Positions 55,847 through 64,000 of a DNA stretch of 64,000 nucleotides are shown here, in pieces (within the stretch, counting starts at the first letter, position 1; every line of letters starts with the position of its first letter). This DNA comes from Clavelina lepadiformis. Its lineage: Eukaryota; Chordata; Ascidiacea; Aplousobranchia; Clavelinidae. The stretch covers positions 2,606,501 to 2,670,500 of the forward strand of contig NC_135247.1 in NCBI RefSeq assembly GCF_947623445.1, in the 5' to 3' direction. The translations under genes were made by a program, and so were the position numbers. The notes below the pieces were generated by a model that was given only the letters and a program-made list of their open reading frames with translations, had not been told where the DNA came from and made no database searches.

Positions 55847-56433
55847 TTATTTTCCAACTACTCCATGCATATGTCCACAAGGGCCTTTGGTGTTTTTATC
55901 GATGACGTCATACTTGCATTCTTCTTGCTTCCAGATAACCTCACAATCTTCATGAACGCCGGTTGGTGTCGAGTAACTGCCAAAAATTAATTACCGGTCC
56001 ATTAATAACGTGAAAAAAAGATTTTTATGAACCTTGCAAGCTATTTATTATTCGAACTCTTCGCTTTCCGGGCTAATCCTCAAAAAAGTGGAATAAGGTA
56101 CGCATAAAATTTTTAAGTCTTTGCTTACATGGAACAACACGCGGCTACGTCACTGCCATTCTGGTCCACGACGCATTCGCAGGACAAGCAATCGTCAGTT
56201 TCCCATATGTCGCCCGGTTTGTATTTTTCACAGCCGTTAGGTTCCATCAAACAAAACGCCTCCGGCTCTTCCAAGAAAGCCAGCATCAAACAACAGGATA
56301 AGAAAACGGCTGTCGACTGCAAACAAAAAATTTCATTTATCCAAGAAAGTTAAATAGGTTATGGAAACAGGAGTAGCCTACACTTGTGTACTGTTTCGTT
56401 GTGCAAACATCTCAGACTTACCAGATTTGCCAT
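55847..56433 (-). CDS. msmb-like: beta-microseminoprotein-like protein, short form (unit 2)
   Basis: Second copy of the short gene, predicted 109 aa. Coding exons from the high end: 56422-56433, 56129-56316 and 55847-55976. Reading frame, splice sites and all cysteines are intact. Visible protein changes against unit 1 are few, such as FCFMEP to FCLMEP and DQNDSD to DQNGSD. Unlike the ErbB fragment beside it, this copy is complete with its upstream region, so both copies may be active. Confidence 0.87.
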
Positions 56434-58799
56434 TGTAAAAGATTGTCTTCGGGATTCTCTGACTTTTGATGTAACGATTTTATTACTTACTAATCAACAT
56501 ATAATTTCTGTTACAATCAGCTGCACAAAAGTAAAACGCATTGTTTCAACTCGACATTGTTTACTTATAACCTTATTACAGAGCCAAAACTAGCTTACGG
56601 CATTCATTAAGAGCTCTGCGCCGTATATGGGTGCCCTGCAAACTTTAATGCAGTGCAGTGAGCAACCAACTTGTTCTGCTTCTGCTCATTAGATGTATCA
56701 GTTATTTAACTATTGAGAAGGACACGCGTCCTTAGCTTTACTCCATATATGGTATTTATCGCTGTAACTCTCTCACGAGTTTCATGGAGCTATTCGTTAT
56801 AAGCATGTGGAAGTTTCGGGTTACATGAAAAACAAGTGGGGCAAGTTTGCAAGTGATTATATCATAATTTGTTAGCATCATTTTGACTTATTCCGCAAAG
56901 AATGCTGTCAGAAAACCTCCACAACAGGAAATTTTCTCGCGTGATTTATCGAAAACTCGCTTCAACCCGAGTTAATACAACTGATGTATTGCATTTTAGA
57001 AGCTGGTTTGTTGGTTTTCATTACTCAGAGGAAAAATCTGATTCCAAACACCCTCTTTTTATTTTAAAGCTTCTATACGACATATCACTTTTCATTGGTC
57101 GTAGAAATATAACGAAATATTTTGTTTATCTTCTGCGATAATATCGTTTTACTTACAAATTGTGCAATAAGCACAACGAGTGCACAAATAGCAAATATTT
57201 AAATCTTTATTTAATATAATCTACAGTCTTACATGTTTCAGACCAACTTACAAACTGTTCTGCAGCATTAGTCCATTGTAGCTAACAACGAGAATTTGGA
57301 TTTCCAGTTTTCGTACATGAAATGCCAAACTTTGTGCGTTCACATTCTCGTAGCCTAATTATAATTATCGAAGGGTTTTGGAAACGTTGTAAAAGCGGAA
57401 TAAAAGTGCAAAAAGTTTCTATCTTCACATACAATAACTCCTCCATGAATCGCGTGCACGCACATCTCATCTTCAAAAGTTTTAAAAAGTGACCTAATAT
57501 ACACAAAAAATATACTATAACTTATACTTTTTGCTGCTATTAATTAGCTACATTTTCGGTACCTCAACGTTGTGTATTTACGATGGCGCGAAAGACTGTA
57601 TTAAATTATAACATTAACCTACCACAGCATGCTTGCATAACTTATTGCTTATTTGGAGTTGATTAATGTGCTTTTGAGAAAACTTTTAACCGCGTATTCA
57701 TGTGTTTCATTTACTCTTGAAAGTAAAGGTTGCAACGACCGCCCAATACTCAACTGTATCAACACAACCACACATAGGCCTACACTTGTTGGGGCTACTA
57801 TGCTATGCTTTTAACCATTAACCTATCCTTGCTTTGCACCTTGTTAATGAATTACAGGGGACGCGTTGCTATGACTCTGTTATCTGGGACGGGGTCCTTG
57901 TTCGTTTTTATAATAATCTGACACTTCATCAAATCGAAACCAAGCATTATGCAGAGGGTTTGTGAAGACAATTTCAACGAACCAGAAGTTGACTTTCCAG
58001 AACATCCACACTGTATAACGCCTCAGGAAACGTGGCCGCCGTTGCCATGCATTAATTATTGAAGGTAAGCTGCAACCGTTTTAACAGCTTTTTTAATTAA
58101 AGAAATTATAGCGGGCGTGTTTTTTATGTTTTCCAGTTCTCAATAAGCCTATACTGATATTGTCAATTTTCTAACTATCATCGAAAAATATACCGTACCG
58201 ATACCTCGTACGTAAATCCTTCGCAGAACCGGTATCAACCAGTTGCGATGCAAATTCGCCTGATTGCCATCAAGAATTCCTCCCCGGCTACCCACAGTAC
58301 GGTACCAGAGATACAAGTTACCTACCCAGTGAAAGTATGACGTAATATGCGCATCAGTTTACTGCGTGATTGTTTTTGATTCTTAAAGTTTTTTTTTTGC
58401 AGAAAGTTTCAGTGTTAGCGATGTACTGGAGATTTTGAAGTGTTGCTTAGATTTGGCTCATTGTATTCTTGAATTGTGTGGTATTTTAACTGACTAATGT
58501 GCTCACATGCAAAATTAATAATAATAATCAATGCCTACTTAATGATAAGAAGGCTTTATATCGATATGGCCTACATTTGCACCGGCGCTGAAATCAAGCT
58601 GAAGACTGTTTGCTTGTAACTTATAACATCTCCACTAATTCATAATTTTGACAAATCACCATTTTAAGATTCTTTGTGACTGTATTTCTTTAAAATTACA
58701 GGGAAAGTATGAAAACTTTTCAAACAATTTGTAAATTAATATTAACAGTTGAACATGCCAGGCTACCAGTGGTTATCTGTGGCCGTTCTTTGATTACGC
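56434..58799. other. spacer of unit 2, no gene recognised
   Basis: Matches 49048-52339 apart from the missing MITE and the missing ~400 bases. No supported coding frame; it includes the empty TTAA site at about 57602-57605. Confidence 0.5.
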
Positions 58800-59833
58800 T
58801 TATTTGCCCGCCATAGCTATGGGCTTGTCGCAAGGACCTTTAGTTGCTATGTCCACCACCTTGTATTTGCATTCGTCTTGTATCCAAATCGCCTTACAAC
58901 CATCAGGGACATGAAAGAAAGCTCCAAATCTGTAAAAGTCACAGAATTTCTTGATATTATCTATACAGTCTTAACCAGTTACACCGATACAAATCTCCAA
59001 AATATTAAAAAGATTGCACTAGTGAGTAGTTGATAGGCCTACGTCTCTCTGACAACCAAGTTCTTGCATCGCGTGGTAGGCCATGAGAGCGAAGTATCAA
59101 CTACCAAGCTGAAGTATCATATTTACGTGGCGCAGCACTGCATCGTATTTCCATCTAAATAGTAGTCGACTCTCTCCAAGAGACGAAGTTTGTTTGCGAT
59201 GGCTTGAGCTTTTTTCTTGCTGATTTCAAATTGGCATTTTACGGAATCTTTTTCGCCATAAGGCACCAAGACTACTTTTGTTTGTGCGGGTTTGATCCAT
59301 TTTCCTTGAGCAAACCGCCAAATCTTCTCTTTACGAATTTCCAGACATGTTTTCTTTTTAAATTATAACCGGTAATCAACAACCTTATGAGGCTCATATG
59401 CATATCAACAGTAGCCTCATGTTTACTTTGCAATTTGCGAACCTGGAGTTTTTTAGTCGAGATAGCTTACTTAAAAGGAAAACAATGGTCACACGAGAAT
59501 TGGTAATTACTAATTATAATTTGATAGTGGTCGTTACCAGATATTCTCTCTCTCCAGCGTGGCAACTGCAGTCTTCGCATTTGTTTGTTGTCCAAGTGTC
59601 ACCCGGCGTATAAGTTATATTAGTGCTTGGTTCCAGGCAGCCAAAGTCGGCAAAGCAGTAAGCGTCCCCTTGGTCCAAGAAGGACACGAGCAAAGTCAGA
59701 CAAACCAAAATGCTTAAAAACTGAAATTAAACGAACAAGAGTCAAAATAGTCATTTGACGGGTGAACGCTTGCGGTTCAGTTGACGTTATCTCCACTGCA
59801 GCTTAATAAACCAACGATGCTTACCTTTGACAT
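58800..59833 (-). CDS. msmb-like: beta-microseminoprotein-like secreted protein, long form
   Basis: Complete long-form member on the minus strand, predicted 182 aa. Coding exons from the high end: 59825-59833 (Met-Ser-Lys), 59538-59720, 59127-59353 and 58800-58929; phases 0, 0, 2 and a 130-base last exon as in the plus-strand genes. Exon 2: signal peptide, then CFADFGCLEPSTNITYTPGD and TWTTNKCEDCSC. Exon 3 starts KTCLEIRKEK and ends MQCCAT, with a Lys-rich insert of its own. Exon 4: FGAFFHVPDGCKAIWIQDEC...AMAGK. Only its last exon and part of the last intron lie in the duplication. A TATA candidate lies at 59943-59948. Confidence 0.88.
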
Positions 59834-59942
59834 TGTTTCCACTTTTCAAAGAACTAGACCTTATCACTAATTATTCCAGCAAAACTGTAAACTACCTATC
59901 GGCTGCGTCAAGATTTTGATCTTGCTTCATACTCTTAAACGC

Positions 59943-59948
59943 TTTATA
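59943..59948 (-). promoter_or_regulatory. TATA box candidate, long MSMB-like gene
   Basis: TATAAA on the minus strand, about 110 bases before the ATG at 59833, matching the spacing seen before plus-strand gene 2. Consensus match only. Confidence 0.4.
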
Positions 59949-59949
59949 T

Positions 59950-62900
59950 TGTCGACTGAAATAAAATGCGAAAAAAGAAGACTTCGGACGAAGAAGTTTT
60001 ATTCTAAATGGATGTTTACCGGATATTAAGTCAAACATCGTAATCTTATTGCTATAGTGGGTAAATATGGTGCCGCCCTTGGCAATCTTACCCTCGAACA
60101 ACTTTCATTGTTCTCTCGATGTGGGGTCATGACCTAGTTGAAAAGAGAGTTTGATTTGAGGCTAATTTGCTTTACCTTGAGGTTTTGCTGAGCAACAGAG
60201 TTGTTTGTCAAGAAATAACGGTTGCAGATCTTTCACTACTTTAGTTGCGAAGAATTGCAGCGATCACGTAAATAGTAATTACTGTAAGCTTATTACTATT
60301 AGGTTATTTCTCAAGCACGGTGCATATAGGCATGATGAACACGCGGATATTTATTTTTGTATAAGTTACTGGAATTTATCATAAGAGAAATTACAGCATT
60401 TCCACAAATTGAGACCCCTTATATGTTTAGAAAACCACAAAATGTCTTCTTGTGATATTATATTTTATAGGGCCACCGTTTTGTTCGCAGATGAAAGATT
60501 TTCACTAAAGTAGGCCTACAGTCTAAACTGAAACGCAAGTCCAAAAACACAGTAGTTGAGTAAGTTAGTTGTCAGTAAGTATTACGGTATTACATAGCCT
60601 ATATATTGTTAGATATTATATAAAAGTCAGATAAGATATCTTCTTCAGTATATTTCCTTGCAATTATTAACTTCCAATGACTTTATGCGCCACACATTAA
60701 TTACTATCAATAAACTTTTTTTTGCAACTACCCGGGAAAACACAGTGCTGTCTAAAGTAATTTTTTAGGTTGTCTCTATTTCATCGGAAAAATCGTACGT
60801 TCAGAGCTATTTTTACAGTTTCTTAATAGTTAACCTTATGACGTTTTATGTTGCCTAGTCGTATTCGACGTCATTGTGATGTCACTATGACTTATTACGA
60901 CTTAAGCAGTGTCTACAAATCGTCACATTGGATAGCTGTCAATTTGGTTTGGCTATATCGTCTTTGTCGGCTGATGAGTCTCTCTCTTCTGACTGAGGAA
61001 TTTTGACTGCTCCGTTTTATATCAATATGCAAATGCAGTTTAACGCACACTTACTTATCGATTAGATTGCCTGCAAAGAAATTAATACCACAGCAGCAAA
61101 CAGAACACAACTTTTATTTACAGCTTCCAGTCGCCTGTTAATATAATCGAGGTATTTACGTTTACCTTGGATGCACTCGGTTCACTTGTATACTAATTAA
61201 ATAACTTGGCAGACTTGCAAAATAATTTATTCCTTCTAGCATAAATCACCTCTCTGATTCCTTAAGTTAGTTTTCGAGTTTCTCTTTTCAGTTCTCTATT
61301 TTCTGTTGTTCTTCTTCTTGAAAATAAAATGCATCGCTCATTTATGTGGTTACATAACTTCTTTGTAATGCATAAATCTTTCATTTGTTCATTCCATTGT
61401 TGACTTCCAAAAGTTGCAACATCTTGGCTAATTTTGACCTCTGAATTCTGACGTATGTGTTTTCCAAATTGTTGTACCAGTTCAAGCGAGGTAAGGTCTT
61501 TATACAGCAGACGTTTTGTTTGTGATCACAAGATCTTCACATGATTGTTTCTAACACGGATGTTTTTCAAACGTATGCTTATGACGTATCATGGAGTCAC
61601 GTGGTTATGGTTCGATTGTCACAACCTAATTTAAATGTAACAACACAGTAATCTAAACCTCAGCTAAGATTCATACTAATCTAAATCTACGTCAAGTAAA
61701 ACCTAAGCGACTTAAATAAACTTTTTACATACCGGTTTTTACAAGTTGCTTGGTCTATTTACGGCGAAATAATCACTTTGAACGCCAGGTAAGAGGGACT
61801 CGGGGAGTGAAGAAGTAATTATCGCTGTGTTTAAGTTGTGCAAAGACTTTACTCAATACGAGGATACCATACTATATACGGCTCACTGTCCACTGATCAC
61901 AGTGACGACAACTTGAGAATGGATTCAGGTTGATTTGCATAATCCAGATGAGATCACCAGGGTTACTTGCTGCCCTAGGAAGGTCTGACCAAGTCCATGA
62001 TGATTGATGACTTGGTGATATCACACAAAGTCTCTTGTAGGGCTTTATGGGCAAAGGCTAAAAGTTGAGCCTGAAATCCCCGAGTACCTCACCCCGCCCA
62101 AAATGCGCGGAGCACAAACAAACTGGGTTGTTCCGCCTCAAAACTGCTTTAAATGGCTAGAAATGAACTGCATTCTCATTTATTCATGTATATGTACAAT
62201 AGCTGCTAAATTTATGGTGTACATTTTTGAAACGCTGTATAAAACAATATGTCAACGCCATATACAATGATTTTGAAACATCGTTTACTATTCCGTTTAC
62301 CCGCCTGTTATATGTTTTCCTGTAACATAGCTATAGGTAATAGCCGAGAAACAACGTAGCCTAGTTGCAAAAACGAAATGCGATGAACGAAAAGGAATGA
62401 AAACTACGTAAAACAACCTAAGAACCTAACCTAAAACGTAAATACGTTAATTATTGTTTTATGACAATTAGTTAAATTAATTAAATTCTTTAACTAGTAG
62501 TTTTTGCTCCTCGCAATCGCGGTTAATAGCAAAAAATAAACCATGCGAAGTTAGAAGATGTCGCTAATATCGTGGGAGAATTAGGTTCCGTTTCAAAAGG
62601 AAGTTCTCAATTTCCACGTCGAGTGGTTTCTAGTTTAACATTTGTGATACTAAACCAGCTGGAGATTGTTTTCGATTGATAGGATCATGATTGTGCTGGG
62701 AAATAAAATCTGTTGTGAAGATGGGTTCTGTTTAACTCAATAGCCTATATAGGATGATCATAAAATTTCAAATTTTACCTGTCTTTTGGCTAATTGCCAA
62801 TTCTATTGTCACAGTGTATTGCTAGGCCTATATGGACTGATAGAAGACATATTTAAAGCCTGAAAGGGCTGAAATTGTAAACAGTGCTTCCCAATTAAGC

Positions 62901-63169
62901 ATATTTTCTTCGTTTCAGGCTTTTAGTGAGATCCACTATTAGGCTAATAGTTACAGAATTAAATTTTAGAACGTTATGTAGCCTATTATTCTTTGCATTT
63001 ATGTGAACTTGTGCAGGTTACCATAATTCGAATATATATATTTATATCGTATCCATTTTGCGGTCTTAAATGCAAATAACATTTGGTTTAAACAATCATA
63101 TCACTGTAATACTGATATTACTTCTGTGAATTGCCTTGCAAGCCTAGCATATCAGCATTGAAGGAAAAG
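59950..63169. other. intergenic, no gene recognised
   Basis: About 3.2 kb of AT-rich sequence with no supported gene. One block at about 61870-62110 is richer in GC and has short inverted repeats; it may be a repeat or structured RNA relic. Confidence 0.4.
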
Positions 63170-63234
63170 ATGAAGATTCCATTCTTTAAAGTTTTTCTTC
63201 TACTCTTATTTGTTACCTCACAAGCATTGGCAGG
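63170..63234 (+). CDS. signal-peptide exon of an unidentified secreted protein gene
   Basis: ATG followed by 20 codons typical of a signal peptide (MKIPFFKVFLLLLFV, then TSQALA) and a good donor GTGAGT at 63235 in phase 2. The exon ends at the likely cleavage site, as in many small secreted proteins. A possible second exon starts at 63768 (after CATTTCAG) and would add GDWRNKLSKINEFHLI before a stop, giving a very short peptide. The true continuation may also lie beyond the window. Family unknown. Confidence 0.55.
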
Positions 63235-64000
63235 GTGAGTTGTGAATGAATGTTTTTTTCAATTTCATTTTAAATTGCTGCCAACATTCAAAGTCTGAAT
63301 GTGTAGCCTAAGTTATAAACGCCAATCGGCCAGAGTGCATTCCATGCGTTGCGTACGCCGAAGGTCAATTTCGCATACACTACAAATACGCCAAAGACAT
63401 TATACCAACTGTGGACTTTTAAGAAAAACGATGCAGTGTGTTCTTTCTTTGTCTAAACAAGAGAAAAACGAAAGTGCAAAGTGAATTTGCAGTTGTCATG
63501 GTTGCGTCAAGACGTCTATATATTTGCTTTGTGCCATGCCGAAGTGAAACTGAGTTTACGCTGCTTGACTGTAGGTCATGCCGAAGATCTTTGGTGTAAC
63601 TCAAGTAGAATGCACTCGTGACCAGTCTAGAACACTAAACCGAAACAGAGTAAACCTTTGCGTAAACTTTGCAATGGTTATCCTGAGGTATTTGACAAAA
63701 ATTTTTTTAAAACAAGTAAAAAAATGGCAAAAATTTGACCTATACAATACACGCTTTTCATTTCAGTGACTGGCGCAACAAATTATCAAAAATCAATGAA
63801 TTTCACCTTATCTGAAAAAATGTGCCAGCTATCTCCCAATTACGAAGTTTGCTTTCAATATGCCGGATAAATAAATCAAAAATTGTAATGCCAAAATTGG
63901 CACCACACCAACATAATTCTGTTAGTATAGAATGTAAGGCAAATTGACATATCTCCCCCGGAAAAATTCACGCATAAGCGACTTTCTCCGGCACATCATA

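Larger units (their letters stand above)
52502..58958. repeat. tandem duplication, unit 2
   Basis: A direct copy of unit 1, in the same orientation, lacking the piggyBac-type MITE and about 400 bases near its right part. It contains a truncated ErbB tail, a complete second short MSMB-like gene, and the last exon of a long MSMB-like gene that continues past the repeat to 59833. Confidence 0.92.

Overview
The window looks like nuclear DNA of an ascidian-type tunicate (Ciona-like), judged from its content. It is AT-rich, with many short introns and small DNA transposons, including a P-element-like one with an 8-bp target duplication, a type described from Ciona. It carries one ErbB receptor gene whose sequence lies between insect and vertebrate forms. 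No species name can be proved from sequence alone.

Layout. Bases 1-4,980 hold no gene I can support. Three plus-strand genes for secreted beta-microseminoprotein-like (MSMB/PSP94) proteins follow at 5,303-6,524, 9,816-11,237 and 12,095-13,530. A complete minus-strand PLP decarboxylase of the GADL1/CSAD type (10 coding exons, 515 aa) occupies 17,872-21,017. Bases 21,449-23,559 form a foldback element with ~226-bp inverted ends. It has a degenerate 18-20-bp tandem repeat inside and two nested DNA transposons (hAT type and P type). A complete ErbB/EGFR-family receptor tyrosine kinase gene runs from 27,692 to 47,191 on the plus strand; the model stays in frame through 31 exons and gives 1,523 aa. 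Minus-strand MSMB-like genes follow, within a large direct tandem duplication (unit 1 at 45,139-52,498, unit 2 at 52,502-58,958). Its junction joins an MSMB intron to the middle of an ErbB tail exon. At the right edge (63,170) a signal-peptide exon starts another secreted-protein gene that I cannot follow with confidence.

Main observations. (1) The ErbB gene has three tandem versions of the exon that closes the second ligand-binding (L2) domain. All three are symmetric phase 1-1, each carries its own cysteine pair, and each rebuilds the conserved Gly only when joined directly to the shared upstream exon (or, for the third, also after the second). This is the expected layout of mutually exclusive exons that would swap part of the ligand-binding face. 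(2) The MSMB-like genes share rigid intron positions and a 3- or 4-codon first exon, with a very variable insert. One duplicated exon pair differs at 19 of 130 bases, changing 14 of 42 residues, while its flanks hardly differ. (3) The tandem duplication made a second, decaying ErbB tail. A piggyBac-type MITE sits in unit 1 only, and unit 2 keeps the exact empty TTAA site. Collapse of two haplotypes in assembly is a serious alternative explanation for the duplication.

The genes are not one pathway. The receptor signals at the cell surface, the decarboxylase is cytosolic amino-acid metabolism, and the MSMB-like proteins are secreted. Their proximity may be historical only.
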